DNA of 64,000 nucleotides from Fidelibacterota bacterium. GTDB lineage: Bacteria > Pseudomonadota > Alphaproteobacteria > Rhodospirillales > Rhodospirillaceae. The DNA lies in NCBI GenBank assembly GCA_947475895.1, contig CANJMF010000003.1:62001-126000 (forward strand), in the 5' to 3' direction. Made by a program: the position numbers and the translations under genes. A model generated the notes under the pieces. The model was not told where the DNA came from and made no database searches. It saw only the letters and a program-made list of their open reading frames with translations. Positions 8,503-18,419 of this stretch are shown piece by piece (position 1 is the stretch's first letter; each line of letters opens with the position of its first letter).

Positions 8503-8529
8503 AAAACGCACTATATTTTATTGCGTTTT
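8503..8529. repeat. Inverted repeat between ppk2 and DUF1501 genes
   Basis: AAAACGCA and TGCGTTTT form 8-bp arms around an AT-rich 11-nt centre (ctatattttat). It lies about 125 bp upstream of the DUF1501 start and about 130 bp beyond the ppk2 stop. It could be an operator overlapping a promoter or a weak terminator. The remainder of the 283-bp gap shows nothing clear. Confidence 0.4.
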
Positions 8530-8660
8530 AAGCACGAGAAACGGAGTCACGACGACTTTGGGTTTAGTGAAATTTGAGTACGTGAAAAGCCCCTCAGGGC
8601 ATCAACGCCGCGATCGTAAAGCGGTTGCAATCGGTTTTTAAAAAAACGCGTGAAACGCGA

Positions 8661-10229
8661 CTATATCTTAGCCGAATTTTTCCGGGCCGCAATGGCCTTT
8701 TCGAGCGTATTTGCGACGGTCTTCAGAATGAAGATACGGGCGAAATGTTTGTTATCGGCAGGCACGACGTGCCAACGCGCTTGCGGCGACGAGGTCTTGT
8801 CGATCATCTCTTCGACGGCCTGTTCGTAAAGGTGCCACCGCTTGCGATTGTGCCAGTCGTCCGGCGTGATTTTCCAACTTTTGTGAGGCGTCTCTTCGCG
8901 CTCCTCGAAACGCTTGCGTTGTGTTTTGCGATCGATGTGAAGCCAGAACTTCAGCACGACGGCCCCGTGGGTTGTAAGCTGCTTCTCGAAATCGTTGATC
9001 TCGTCGTAAGCGCGTTGCCACGCTGTTTCCGGAATCAAGGCGTCGACCCGTTCCACAAGAACGCGTCCGTACCAGGTTCGATCGAAAATCGTGAATCGTC
9101 CATCAGGCTGCAAGGCCCGCCAAAAGCGCCACAAAAAATGATGGGCCCGTTCCTCATCGCTGGGCACGGATATCGGCACGACCTGATAATTGCGGGCGTT
9201 CAGGCAGTACGTGAGGCGACGGATCGCGCCGCCCTTGCCGGCTGCGTCCCAGCCCTCAAAGGCGATGATCGTCGAAAGCCCTAAGGCACGAGCTTCTTTC
9301 TGCGCTGTATAGAGCCGCGCCTGCAGACCGGAAAAGGCGCGGGTATATGCGGCCTCGGTTATTGCTTGGGTAAGATCGGCTTTCGATAGGTGGCCGTTCT
9401 TTTTGCCGACAGCGTTTTTCTTAAGCGCCTTCGCGGCTTGTTTGCGTTCGTGCTTGATCGCTTTGGCGGCCGCTTTGGTCTGATTGTTCCAAAGTCTAAA
9501 CTGCATCTGAAGCCGGTCGCGTAGCAGCGTCAGCACGGTCGCGCGACGGTAGTTGTCGTCGCTGCCGTCGATGATGTGCCAAGGCTGGCGTGGGGTCTGC
9601 GTCGCGCTGATCCCCATTCCCGCCGTGCGGATATATGCGGCGTAACTCGAAGGCTGCGGGATGACATCGTCACCGGACCTAAAACCGAAAGAGGCGTCGG
9701 CTCGGTGCGCCACTTGTCCCTTGGCGTCGGCGTCTTTGCCAAGGTGAAGCCATATCTTCACGATAAGCGCGCCTTCGTCGGTGAGCGTTTGCTCGAATGC
9801 CGCGATATCTTCCAAGGCAGAGCGGAAGACGCTGTCCGTCATTTTACCCGCGCTGTGGTCAGCGAAGGGGCGCGCATACCAGCCGCCCAGGTAGACACCC
9901 ATGACGCCATTAGCGGGCAGGCTGCGCCAAAACCGCCAGAACGGGGGGTGCAGCCGTTCCTCGTCCGTGGGTGGCTCTACGGCATGAGCCTGGATCCATC
10001 GCGGATCCATCCAGGTGTTAAGGAGATTAAGCGTATCGGCGATTCCCGCGCCCCGGACGCCTGAGACCAGCACAATGATGGGAAATTTGGGGGGTAGGCG
10101 GTTTTGCTGCTGTAGATCCACCAGTTCGAGGCGCAAGGTGCTTTTGGCTGCCCGGAAGGCGGCATCGGAGAGTTTTGCCCCGCTTTCGGCGGACTTGAAC
10201 ATATTGCGCATTGCGGTGTTGTGACCCAT
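8661..10229 (-). CDS. Two-domain PPK2 polyphosphate kinase (polyphosphate:AMP phosphotransferase type)
   Basis: 522 residues with two consecutive PPK2 domains, the class II layout of polyphosphate:AMP phosphotransferases (polyP + AMP to ADP). The C-terminal domain keeps an intact Walker A (FEGWDAAGKGGAIRR) and a Walker B-like FDRTWYGRVLVERV. The N-terminal domain is degenerate (VSGVRGAGIADT; YLGGWYARP lacks the Asp-Arg), so catalysis should sit in the C-half. A Lys/Ala-rich linker joins the two. ATG 10229 was chosen over an upstream GTG at 10280; ATG 10211 is also possible. It is divergent from gap, with about 135 bp between the starts. Confidence 0.88.
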   Translation of the reverse strand: MGHNTAMRNMFKSAESGAKLSDAAFRAAKSTLRLELVDLQQQNRLPPKFPIIVLVSGVRGAGIADTLNLLNTWMDPRWIQAHAVEPPTDEERLHPPFWRFWRSLPANGVMGVYLGGWYARPFADHSAGKMTDSVFRSALEDIAAFEQTLTDEGALIVKIWLHLGKDADAKGQVAHRADASFGFRSGDDVIPQPSSYAAYIRTAGMGISATQTPRQPWHIIDGSDDNYRRATVLTLLRDRLQMQFRLWNNQTKAAAKAIKHERKQAAKALKKNAVGKKNGHLSKADLTQAITEAAYTRAFSGLQARLYTAQKEARALGLSTIIAFEGWDAAGKGGAIRRLTYCLNARNYQVVPISVPSDEERAHHFLWRFWRALQPDGRFTIFDRTWYGRVLVERVDALIPETAWQRAYDEINDFEKQLTTHGAVVLKFWLHIDRKTQRKRFEEREETPHKSWKITPDDWHNRKRWHLYEQAVEEMIDKTSSPQARWHVVPADNKHFARIFILKTVANTLEKAIAARKNSAKI

Positions 10230-10365
10230 CTGGGAGAGGCGATTAACCCCCGGTTTCCGCGGCGATTTCGACCGTAACACGGCCCGCTTGGAATCCGAGG
10301 AATACTATTGTATTTCCCGCGCTATCAACGTTCTGACCATCCTCTAGAAACAAGCGGAGTTCTCA

Positions 10366-11388
10366 ATGACTGTTCGTGTCGCGCTCAATGGCTTTGGCCG
10401 TATCGGCCGCAACGTTTTCCGCGCGGCGATTGAGGCTCAACGCTCCGACGTCGAGTTTGTCGCTATCAACGACCTCGGCCCGGTGGAATCCAACGCCCAC
10501 CTTCTCCAGTTCGACTCCGTGCACGGCAGACTTCAAGCGGACGTGTCCGTCTCCGGTGACACGATGACCGTGAACGGCAAGACCGTGAAGGTTCTGAAAG
10601 AACGCGATCCTACCAAGTTGCCGTGGAAAGACCTGAACATCGACATCGTCGCCGAATGCACCGGCATCTTCACCGATAAGGACAAGGCGCAGGTTCACCT
10701 GAGCGCCGGCGCTAAGCGCGTCCTCGTGTCTGCGCCTTCGGTCGGTGCGGATCTCACGCTCGTTTACGGCGTGAACAACGACAAGCTGAAGAAAGAGCAT
10801 CTGGTTGTTAGCAACGCCTCGTGCACGACCAACTGCTTGGCTCCGGTCGCCTTCGTGCTTCACAGCACCTTCGGGATCGAGCAGGGCTATATGACGACGA
10901 TCCACTCCTACACCGGCGACCAGCCGACGGTGGATACGCTGCACAAAGATTTGCGTCGCGCTCGCGCCGCCGCGATCAGCATGATTCCCACGTCCACGGG
11001 CGCCGCCAAGGCCGTGGGCGAAGTCATGCCTGAGTTGAAGGGCAAGTTGGATGGCACCTCCATTCGCGTGCCGACGCCGAATGTCTCGGTCGTCGACCTC
11101 AAGTGCGTGCTTTCCAAAGCCGCGACCGAACAAGCCATCAACGATGCCATGAATGACGCCGCCACCGGCAAAACGTTCAATAGTTCGTTGAAGGGCATTT
11201 TGGCCGTGAACACGCTGCCGCTGGTGTCGATCGATTTCAATCACAACCCAGCATCCAGCATTTTCGACGCAACGCAGACCAAAGTCATGCCGAACAACTT
11301 CGTGCGTGTGTTGTCCTGGTACGACAACGAATGGGGCTTCTCCAACCGTATGCTCGATACGTTGGTCGCCATGGGCAAGCTCCTCTAA
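10366..11388 (+). CDS. gap: Glyceraldehyde-3-phosphate dehydrogenase, type I
   Basis: 340 residues, normal length. It oxidises glyceraldehyde 3-phosphate with NAD(P) and phosphate to 1,3-bisphosphoglycerate in the cytoplasm. The N-terminal NAD motif [16 protein letters not shown] and the active-site [11 protein letters not shown] (catalytic Cys about residue 153) are intact, as is the C-terminal [18 protein letters not shown] precedes the ATG by 7 nt. The pgk gene follows after 15 bp, so the two consecutive glycolytic/gluconeogenic steps form one operon. Confidence 0.98.
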   Translation: MTVRVALNGFGRIGRNVFRAAIEAQRSDVEFVAINDLGPVESNAHLLQFDSVHGRLQADVSVSGDTMTVNGKTVKVLKERDPTKLPWKDLNIDIVAECTGIFTDKDKAQVHLSAGAKRVLVSAPSVGADLTLVYGVNNDKLKKEHLVVSNASCTTNCLAPVAFVLHSTFGIEQGYMTTIHSYTGDQPTVDTLHKDLRRARAAAISMIPTSTGAAKAVGEVMPELKGKLDGTSIRVPTPNVSVVDLKCVLSKAATEQAINDAMNDAATGKTFNSSLKGILAVNTLPLVSIDFNHNPASSIFDATQTKVMPNNFVRVLSWYDNEWGFSNRMLDTLVAMGKLL

Positions 11389-11403
11389 TCAGGAGCGCTG
11401 CTC

Positions 11404-12597
11404 ATGACCGCTTTCAAGACGCTGGATCAAGCCGACGTCAACGGCAAGACCGTGCTGGTGCGCGCCGATCTGAACGTGCCCGTTAAAGACGGTCGCGTGA
11501 CCGACGCGACGCGCATCGAACGTTTCGCGCCGACCGTCACCGATCTCATTAAACGCGGCGCCAAGGTTGTCGTGCTCTCGCACTTCGACCGCCCGAAAGG
11601 CAAACGCGTTCCCGAAATGTCGTTGAAACCGATTGCACCGGCGCTCGAGAAGGCGATTGGCCACAAGGTCTCGTTCGCGGACGACTGCATCGGGCCGGAC
11701 GCGGAAAAGGTCGTTAAGGCTTTGAAACCGGGTGACGTGGCGTTGCTGGAAAACGTTCGCTACCACAACGGCGAAGAAGCCAACGATCCGGTATTCTCCA
11801 AAGCATTGGCCGCGCTCGGCGATATCTACGTCAATGATGCGTTTTCGTCGGCGCACCGCGCGCACGCGTCCACGGAGGGCCTCGCGCATTTCTTGCCAAC
11901 ATTCGCCGGCCGCCAGATGCAGGCGGAATTGGAAGCGCTCACCGTCGCGTTGGAATCACCCAAGAAGCCTGTGATGGCCATCGTCGGCGGCGCGAAAATT
12001 TCAACCAAACTCGATGTGCTGAAGCACTTAGTCGACAAGGTGGATATGTTGGTGATCGGCGGCGGCATGGCCAACACGTTTCTGAATGCACAGGGCATCA
12101 ATGTGGCGCGCTCTTTGTGCGAAAAAGATTTGGCCGACACGGCCCGCGATATTCTGGCGCACGCCAAAGCGAAGAAGTGCGAAGTGCTTCTGCCGGTAGA
12201 TGCGGTTGTGGCTTCCGAGTTCAAAGAGGGCGCGCACGCCGACGTTTGCGATATTCACAGCGTTCCCGCCGACAAGATGATCCTCGACATCGGTCCCGAT
12301 ACCATCTCGCTGCTCGAGCAAAAGATGGCCGCGTGCAAAACATTGCTGTGGAACGGTCCGGTGGGCGCGTTTGAAATTAAACCGTTCAACGTCGGCACAG
12401 ACGCATTGGCAAAGACCGCCGCGAGGCTGACCAAAACTAACGGTCTCGTATCCGTTGCCGGTGGCGGCGATACGGTCGCGGCGCTGAACGTTTCGCAGGT
12501 GTCGGACGATCTGTCCTATGTTTCCACGGCGGGCGGCGCGTTCCTCGAGTGGATGGAAGGCAAAGAACTGCCGGGCGTGAAAGCGCTCGGGGGCTAA
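11404..12597 (+). CDS. pgk: Phosphoglycerate kinase
   Basis: 397 residues, normal length. It transfers the phosphate of 1,3-bisphosphoglycerate to ADP, the next step after Gap. Hallmarks are the N-terminal [10 protein letters not shown] substrate-binding block, [11 protein letters not shown], the hinge region, and the nucleotide-binding GGGDTVAAL near the C-terminus. AGGAGC lies 8 nt before the ATG. The stop codon overlaps by 4 bp the stop of a convergent methyltransferase gene, leaving no room for a dedicated terminator. Confidence 0.98.
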   Translation: MTAFKTLDQADVNGKTVLVRADLNVPVKDGRVTDATRIERFAPTVTDLIKRGAKVVVLSHFDRPKGKRVPEMSLKPIAPALEKAIGHKVSFADDCIGPDAEKVVKALKPGDVALLENVRYHNGEEANDPVFSKALAALGDIYVNDAFSSAHRAHASTEGLAHFLPTFAGRQMQAELEALTVALESPKKPVMAIVGGAKISTKLDVLKHLVDKVDMLVIGGGMANTFLNAQGINVARSLCEKDLADTARDILAHAKAKKCEVLLPVDAVVASEFKEGAHADVCDIHSVPADKMILDIGPDTISLLEQKMAACKTLLWNGPVGAFEIKPFNVGTDALAKTAARLTKTNGLVSVAGGGDTVAALNVSQVSDDLSYVSTAGGAFLEWMEGKELPGVKALGG

Positions 12598-14075
12598 TCG
12601 ACGCCTGTAGCGATATAGATCGGCATTCTGACATCAATAAAATGCCGATAACGCTCGCTGATCGTGACTTCCGATTCACCCAAGACGCGCGCGGCGAACT
12701 GTACGGGGTCGACCCCGTCCGCTTGCGCCAGGAAGAAAATCTGATCTTCCCGCGAAGTCTGTACGCCGCCGCCGGTGATTGTCGACGCGTTCATCTCCGT
12801 CCAAGGACCACCTACATTTCTTTGGCGGATGGCGCCATTTAACCGGCGTATGGCGGCGCGGCTTGCGTCTTCACATTCTGCGGGAAGCGCGGCCTCTATT
12901 GCGCCGAGGCCGGCGAGCACATAGACCGTTCCGGCAATTTTCTGACTCGGCCAGTTTTTAAGCAGCGGGTGCTGCGCGAGCGCGGTGATGTTTGTCGGTC
13001 CCTGACTCAACACCGTCACAATCGCGCGTGATAGATCGTGCGCCACATTGACTTCGCCGGTCGTGGTTCGCCGCTTAAAGCGATCGAGATCATTAGGCTG
13101 TGCTACGGCGGCGAAGCGCGTATCTGCGCACAGGGCTTGCGCGTTCCCGGTGGGGATCGGACCGCGCACAAACAGATCCACCCGAAACTGCCTGTTCACC
13201 ATGAAATCCTTCAACGTCTCGTGCAACGTGGGTTCGTTGATTTTGCTCAGGAACCGGAATGCGTTGGGTGAGAAGTGCAGTTCGTCGATGGTTTCAAAAA
13301 CAGTGGCTAGGCTAACGAAGGTCAAGTCGAGCGCACCGAAGGCGGCGGCGACGTCGGAGTGATAGAACGCCGTCCAATCGGTATTGAAATATTCGTGTGC
13401 GAGGTAATTGCGCGGACGCTCGCGCAGATCTTCGAACCGTCTGGACGCCATGGGATTGTTGGCGAAAAAACCGCCGCCGAGCGATTTCACGGCATCCGTT
13501 AGCGTCAGCGCTGCGGTCATGCGCTCGGGAAGGCTACCGCTGGCGCCGGAGAATTGCGTGACCATTAATTCGCGAAGCGGCGGGACGGTGGCGCAGCCGG
13601 GGAGCGCATTGTAGCTGAGGGACAGAACGCCGCCCGGCTTCAGGCAAGCATCGACGCAGCGAAGTATATATTCGCGGTTTGTGTCGTTGATCCAAGACCA
13701 CACGCCGTGCATGACGATGAAATCGCACTTCGGCAACGCCATGTCTTTCAGCGCAGCGAAACTGCCTTCGATGAAAGTCACGTTCTTCAGACCCGCGGCT
13801 TCGGCGAGCGCGCGCGCTGTCATGATGTGATCGGGTAAGATATCGATGGCGACGAAGGTCGCTTGCGGATTGGCGGCCGCATGGACCAGCGTGGATAGTC
13901 CGTAGCCGCACCCAAGCTCGAGATAGGTCATGGGCGTGCCGCGACGCCACGTGTCGACGCCCATGGCGTTCAATACCAGCGTTTGAACCAGCGGATTCAG
14001 ATCGCGATAGTATCCCGGCAGATAGGCTATCTCGGTCGTATACCCGTCGGCTTTCGGTGGCTCAGGTAAATTCAC
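12594..14075 (-). CDS. Class I SAM-dependent methyltransferase with regulatory C-terminal domain (paralogue 2)
   Basis: 493 residues from GTG 14075. The N-terminal half is a Rossmann methyltransferase with SAM motif [18 protein letters not shown], acidic FVAIDILP, and [12 protein letters not shown]. The C-terminal half matches the methyltransferase regulatory domain found with it. It is a close paralogue of the next gene upstream: [19 protein letters not shown] aligns with MNFPAQPQADGYVTEIPYV. That alignment fixes the GTG start; a longer reading from 14216 would run into the neighbour. The substrate is unknown. Distant relatives with this architecture include protein lysine methyltransferases. 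Confidence 0.85.
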   Translation of the reverse strand: MNLPEPPKADGYTTEIAYLPGYYRDLNPLVQTLVLNAMGVDTWRRGTPMTYLELGCGYGLSTLVHAAANPQATFVAIDILPDHIMTARALAEAAGLKNVTFIEGSFAALKDMALPKCDFIVMHGVWSWINDTNREYILRCVDACLKPGGVLSLSYNALPGCATVPPLRELMVTQFSGASGSLPERMTAALTLTDAVKSLGGGFFANNPMASRRFEDLRERPRNYLAHEYFNTDWTAFYHSDVAAAFGALDLTFVSLATVFETIDELHFSPNAFRFLSKINEPTLHETLKDFMVNRQFRVDLFVRGPIPTGNAQALCADTRFAAVAQPNDLDRFKRRTTTGEVNVAHDLSRAIVTVLSQGPTNITALAQHPLLKNWPSQKIAGTVYVLAGLGAIEAALPAECEDASRAAIRRLNGAIRQRNVGGPWTEMNASTITGGGVQTSREDQIFFLAQADGVDPVQFAARVLGESEVTISERYRHFIDVRMPIYIATGVD

Positions 14076-14097
14076 GGCAGACTCTTGCAATTGTAAA

Positions 14098-15567
14098 TCA
14101 TCCAATGCCCAGCCTTTGATAGGCGGCGAGGCGCTCGCTTTGGAATGCGCGGTAGCGCGTGCGAATTTCAGTTTCCGGCGCGCCGAGCGCCTTCGCGGTG
14201 AATCCAACCGGATCAACGTTTTCTGCGCGCGCTAGAAAATACATCTGGTCTTCGCGCGAAACTTCGATACTGCCGCCCGTGACAGGAGAGGCATTCGTCT
14301 CGGTCCAAAGTGCGGCGTGGTTCTTTTCCCAAAGCGCGCGATTAAAGCGCCGGGTGCTTTCGGTGCGTTCTGCTTCACCCGTTGCGGGCATCACCGGCTC
14401 GATGGCGGCGAAAGCCGCCAACCCGAAGGCGAGAACGTTCATCGATTTTTTTGAAATGCCGCTGCAAGCAGGGTGCTGCGCGAGTTCATCAATAGTGAGG
14501 GGGCGTTCTTGAAGTGCGGTGAGTATGGCCAAGGCCGGGGCGCGCGGCGGTGACACGTCGCCCAGGGTCGTGCGCACTTTGATCAGATCGACGTGCTCAG
14601 CCCGCATGGCCGCAAAAAACCGCGTGTCGCCCACCCGTTGGTTCGCATCTGATCGGCGTACAAAAAGGTCGGCCCGGAACTCGCGGTCGGCCAAATAATC
14701 GCGCAGCGTCTCAGATATGACAGGATCCGCGGCCGCATTAATTTGCGCGCGTGCCGCGGGCTTAAAATGAAATTCGTCGATGGACATAAACGGATCGGCC
14801 TGACTGATAAATTCCAAGCCGAGACCCTTCACGCTCGCGACTAGGTCTTTGTGATAAAACGCCTGCCAATCGGCATTGAAGTACTCGTGCGCCAGATAAT
14901 TGGGCGGACGCGTTTTCAGTTCGTCAAAGCGATGCGCTGCGAGCGGATTGTCGGCGAAGAAGCCGCCGCCCACAGACTTAAGCTCGTCCGTCATGGCAAT
15001 CGCGGTGCCGATGCGCTGAGGGATGCTGCCCTGCGCGCGCGTGAATCCCGCCATCATCAATTGACGCATCGGGATCGCCGCAGCGCTTCCCGGTAGCGCG
15101 TTGTAGCTCACGTATAGAACGCCGCCAGGCTTTAACCGCGCGTCGACGCATTGCAGAATGTGAGCGCGGTTCTCGGCACTGATCCACGACCAAACCCCGT
15201 GCATGGCGATGAAGTCGCATGGGGGCAAATCCATGCCGGCCAACGACGCGAAACTGCCTTCGATAAAGGTGACGTTGCTAAGCCCCGCCGCCTGCGCAAG
15301 CGCGCGTGCCGTTGCGACGTGTTCGGGCAGGACATCAACGCCGATAAATGTGGCTTGTGGATTAGTGGCCGCGTGCACCAGCGTCGACAAGCCGAAGCCG
15401 CAACCAAGTTCCATATAGGTCATGGGCGTCCCGCGTTGCCACGCGCCAACGCCGCGCATATTGAGCGCCATCGCTTGAAGCGAAGGATTCAGCGCGCGTT
15501 GGTAGGCGGCAACGTAAGGGATTTCGGTCACATAACCGTCGGCCTGAGGCTGGGCGGGAAAATTCAA
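14098..15567 (-). CDS. Class I SAM-dependent methyltransferase with regulatory C-terminal domain (paralogue 1)
   Basis: 489 residues with the same two-domain plan as its downstream paralogue: SAM motif [58 protein letters not shown], then a helical regulatory domain of about 250 residues. The two genes are 22 bp apart, in the same direction, and clearly arose by tandem duplication. They lie downstream of accA (gap 35 bp), so accA and both methyltransferases may share a transcript. The substrate is unknown. Confidence 0.87.
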   Translation of the reverse strand: MNFPAQPQADGYVTEIPYVAAYQRALNPSLQAMALNMRGVGAWQRGTPMTYMELGCGFGLSTLVHAATNPQATFIGVDVLPEHVATARALAQAAGLSNVTFIEGSFASLAGMDLPPCDFIAMHGVWSWISAENRAHILQCVDARLKPGGVLYVSYNALPGSAAAIPMRQLMMAGFTRAQGSIPQRIGTAIAMTDELKSVGGGFFADNPLAAHRFDELKTRPPNYLAHEYFNADWQAFYHKDLVASVKGLGLEFISQADPFMSIDEFHFKPAARAQINAAADPVISETLRDYLADREFRADLFVRRSDANQRVGDTRFFAAMRAEHVDLIKVRTTLGDVSPPRAPALAILTALQERPLTIDELAQHPACSGISKKSMNVLAFGLAAFAAIEPVMPATGEAERTESTRRFNRALWEKNHAALWTETNASPVTGGSIEVSREDQMYFLARAENVDPVGFTAKALGAPETEIRTRYRAFQSERLAAYQRLGIG

Positions 15568-15602
15568 AAAAATCTCCAGGCGGCGAACGGTGCGAACGTA
15601 GC

Positions 15603-16556
15603 TTATTCCAGGCCGGCGCGTCCCATTTGCAGGAATTTATCCCGACGGCGCGCGCGAAGCTGTCCGCCATCGATCCGTACAAGCTGGTTAAGGTGCATAT
15701 CAATGGTATCGCGCACGGCGGAGTAGACGGCCTCGGGTGCGCGGTGAGCGCCGCCCAAGGGTTCGGCGACAATCCCGTCGATCACCGCGAGGCGCTCCAG
15801 ATCTTGTGCCGTGAGCTTCAGGGCTTCCGCGGCGGTTTTGGCTTGATCGCCGTCGCGCCACAAAATGGAGGCGCAGCCTTCCGGCGAGATCACGGAATAA
15901 ATGGCGTGCTCGAGCATCAGCACCACGTTACCGGCAGCCAGCGCGATGGCACCGCCGGAACCGCCTTCGCCGATAATCAGCGAGATCAGCGGAACGCGCA
16001 GATCAAGACAGGTCTCGACACATCGTGCGATGGCCTCGGCCTGGCCGCGCTCTTCGGCGTCTACGCCGGGGTAGGCGCCTGCGGTATCGACCAATGTAAT
16101 CACCGGGATGCCGAACTTGTCGGCCAGTTCCATGAGGCGCTTGGCTTTACGGTAGCCCTCGGGCTTGGCCATGCCGAAGTTGTGTCGCAACCTGGTTTCC
16201 GTATCGCGGCCCTTTTCAAGGCCAATGATCATGACGGAACGACCTTTGAAACGGCCTAGGCCGCCGACAACGGCTGCGTCTTCGGCAAATGTTCGGTCGC
16301 CGGCCAACGGCATGAAGTCGTCGATCAAGGCTTTGATGTAGTCGAGAGTGTGCGGCCGGTCAGGATGACGCGCCACTTGCGTCTTTTGCCACGGCGTCAG
16401 CTTGGCGTAGGCCGAACGCAGGTCCTTATCCACCCGCGTTTGCAGGCGGCTGACTTCCTCGGCAATGTTGACGCCATCGGAATCGGATAAGTGCCGTAAT
16501 TCGGCAATCTTACCTTCCAACTCGGCGATCGGTTTCTCGAAGTCGAGAAAGTGCAT
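15603..16556 (-). CDS. accA: Acetyl-CoA carboxylase carboxyltransferase subunit alpha
   Basis: 317 residues, the usual length (E. coli about 319). With AccD it forms the carboxyltransferase that moves CO2 from carboxybiotin to acetyl-CoA, giving malonyl-CoA for fatty acid synthesis. The standard opening MHFLDFEKPIAELEGKI is present and fixes the ATG at 16556; a TTG at 16571 is less likely. Other blocks are TLDYIKALIDDFMPLAGDR, ITLVDTAGAYPGVDAEERGQ and LIIGEGGSGGAIAL, the oxyanion-hole region. accD is not in the window. Confidence 0.97.
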   Translation of the reverse strand: MHFLDFEKPIAELEGKIAELRHLSDSDGVNIAEEVSRLQTRVDKDLRSAYAKLTPWQKTQVARHPDRPHTLDYIKALIDDFMPLAGDRTFAEDAAVVGGLGRFKGRSVMIIGLEKGRDTETRLRHNFGMAKPEGYRKAKRLMELADKFGIPVITLVDTAGAYPGVDAEERGQAEAIARCVETCLDLRVPLISLIIGEGGSGGAIALAAGNVVLMLEHAIYSVISPEGCASILWRDGDQAKTAAEALKLTAQDLERLAVIDGIVAEPLGGAHRAPEAVYSAVRDTIDMHLNQLVRIDGGQLRARRRDKFLQMGRAGLE

Positions 16557-16707
16557 TGAATCCCGCGACAAAAAGTCTGTTCGAGGTGGCCGCTGTCTTT
16601 AGAACGTCCTGGTTCTGAAAACGGCCGGCATCAATGACGTTCCAGGCGAAAAAAGTCAATGAGTCCCGAGGGATAGCCTACAACATATTGCGATATAAGG
16701 GCAAATC

Positions 16708-17571
16708 TCACGCTATCGGTTGTGGGCGCTCATGGAGCCCCGCGACGATCGCGTCGAAGTCCGGGGTTTGCTCGGGCGTGATGAGGCCGTGGCGGATGGC
16801 GCAATCCACGATTACCAGGTTCACATTGAATTTGAAGTCGTCGGTGGTTTCGGCCACCCGGAGTGCTTTCCGGATGGGCATCAACTGAAAGCGGGTGATT
16901 TCCTCGGATACCTTGGGTTTGAAGGTCGCCGGGATCACGAGGTCATAGCAAAAAAGGGTGTCGACCTTCAGGCCGTCGCGGGTATCGAAGGCGTAGGAGA
17001 GGCTGCTGACGCATCGGGCCGTCCGGGCGAGCTTCGGTGGCATGTGCGCCTCTTCGCCGCATTCCTTCACCAGGTTGGCCGCGAGCGATAACCCCGCCGG
17101 TTGTCCGCCGGCGACCATATTGTCCAGCTTACCCGGTTCGACTTTGACATCTTTTGCGCGTGTTCCGATCCACAGGTGTAGACCGTCGCGTTTGGGCACG
17201 ATCCCGTTCATATGAACGCCGTAGGCCCTGACGCCGAAATTGGTCACGAGCCCACGATCAATCTGGAAGACCGGGCGGGCAGACCAAAGGTTCTTCACCG
17301 CATAGATCTCGCCGCGCAGGCGTGAAAAGAGGCCGGTTGTCGTAAGATCGAGCAGCACATCGTTCAGCGCGCGGGTGCGCTGCGCGGGGGTTTTAAGGGT
17401 GGGTTTGAAATCCACGCCTTTGCCGGATGCAACGAAAACGCTGGTTAACTTTTTCAGCGCTGCGGCGCGTTCGGGCGTAAGCCAGCCAACCTGCTGCCCT
17501 CCGGCGAGAAATGGCACGTATTTGCGTAAGTCGCGATGATTACACAGTTTGATTTTTGCCAGATAACTCAT
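16708..17571 (-). CDS. NUDIX hydrolase with N-terminal DUF4743 domain
   Basis: 287 residues. The N-terminal 120 residues match DUF4743 (starting YLAKIKLCNHRDLRKYVPF), followed by a NUDIX domain. The Nudix box is recognisable around GGQPAG...ANLVKECGEEA (G-x5-E-x7-REUXEE-x-GU with Lys-Glu variation). The architecture is that of the thiamine-pyrophosphokinase-related NUDIX proteins (yeast YJR142W-like), which hydrolyse damaged or oxidised thiamine diphosphate. Substrate assignment is by family only. It stands alone, divergent from the membrane protein at 17631. Confidence 0.8.
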   Translation of the reverse strand: MSYLAKIKLCNHRDLRKYVPFLAGGQQVGWLTPERAAALKKLTSVFVASGKGVDFKPTLKTPAQRTRALNDVLLDLTTTGLFSRLRGEIYAVKNLWSARPVFQIDRGLVTNFGVRAYGVHMNGIVPKRDGLHLWIGTRAKDVKVEPGKLDNMVAGGQPAGLSLAANLVKECGEEAHMPPKLARTARCVSSLSYAFDTRDGLKVDTLFCYDLVIPATFKPKVSEEITRFQLMPIRKALRVAETTDDFKFNVNLVIVDCAIRHGLITPEQTPDFDAIVAGLHERPQPIA

Positions 17572-17630
17572 GGGATTCCGTGAAAGGCTGAATGGCGCTA
17601 GTATAGCGCAATCAAAGTCGGAGTTTCACC

Positions 17631-18419
17631 GTGAACGATTTCTCTCAGGTGCGCGAACGGTTGCCGTTGGTATTCGCGGTCGCCGCCAGCGTGGCGTGGA
17701 TCGGCGTCCTCGGCGTTTATCTCCATGGTCTGGGTTTTTACGCGGTGTTGCAGTTGCCACCCGCGCAACTCGCGACATTGTTAGCTGCCGGCGGTGGTCC
17801 TTTGGCTGCTCTGTGGCTGATCGTTGCGGTGTTTGAGCACCGGCGGGAAACCAAACATCTCGCGCGGCGCATGGGCGAAATGATCACGCAAACGCGCCAG
17901 ACCGTTCAACAATCGGAAGTCCAAGCCAGGGCGTTGCTTCAGTTGCTGGGCCAAACCGGCAGGGCGCAAAGCGCCGAAGCGCGGACGATGGCGTTACACG
18001 ATATGGCTACCAATGCAGCCGTCCTCGCCGAGCGGTTGGGCGTTATCACGCGTGAGAATATCAATGGCGCGTGGACGCGCTACGGCTCGGGTCACGAGAC
18101 GGTGTTCGTACAGTCCTTCCTCGCGTTTGCTGCCACCCATCCCGAATTGACCGAACGTATGGCTGAAGCCGTGACGCGCGATTCAACGGCGCGTGTCGCT
18201 CTCGCCGGTTTCGTGCGGCGCTATGAGCAGTTACGCGCCGCACCGGCCGACGACAAAATCATGCGCGAGATTTTAGAAGATGGCGCATTAGGTCGAGCCT
18301 ATCGCTTGTTTAAGGCGGCGGATGATCTCGCCAATGGCGGCAGAGCGGATAAAGTGGCCGCGGATCTAGCGGCTTTGTCGCAGCGGCTCGATGCGGTCGC
18401 GCCTGGCGGAGCGGAATGA
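17631..18419 (+). CDS. Hypothetical membrane protein with coiled region
   Basis: 262 residues, not recognised. Two hydrophobic segments lie near residues 12-30 and 46-66, followed by a basic RRETKHLARRMGEMI and a long Gln/Ala/Arg-rich amphipathic helix (about residues 75-115) that could form a coiled coil. The rest is helical and soluble, so the protein is probably held in the inner membrane with a large cytoplasmic part. Its stop overlaps the next start (ATGA), indicating translational coupling and probably a joint function. Confidence 0.65.
   Translation: MNDFSQVRERLPLVFAVAASVAWIGVLGVYLHGLGFYAVLQLPPAQLATLLAAGGGPLAALWLIVAVFEHRRETKHLARRMGEMITQTRQTVQQSEVQARALLQLLGQTGRAQSAEARTMALHDMATNAAVLAERLGVITRENINGAWTRYGSGHETVFVQSFLAFAATHPELTERMAEAVTRDSTARVALAGFVRRYEQLRAAPADDKIMREILEDGALGRAYRLFKAADDLANGGRADKVAADLAALSQRLDAVAPGGAE

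Noticed and set aside
10288-10315. Possible gap promoter (TTGGAA with a TATTGT/TATTTC box)
   Set aside because: No combination gives a good -10 at 16-18 bp spacing.
14076-14216. Longer N-terminus for the second methyltransferase
   Set aside because: It runs into the end of the paralogue, and alignment with that paralogue shows the family start at GTG 14075.
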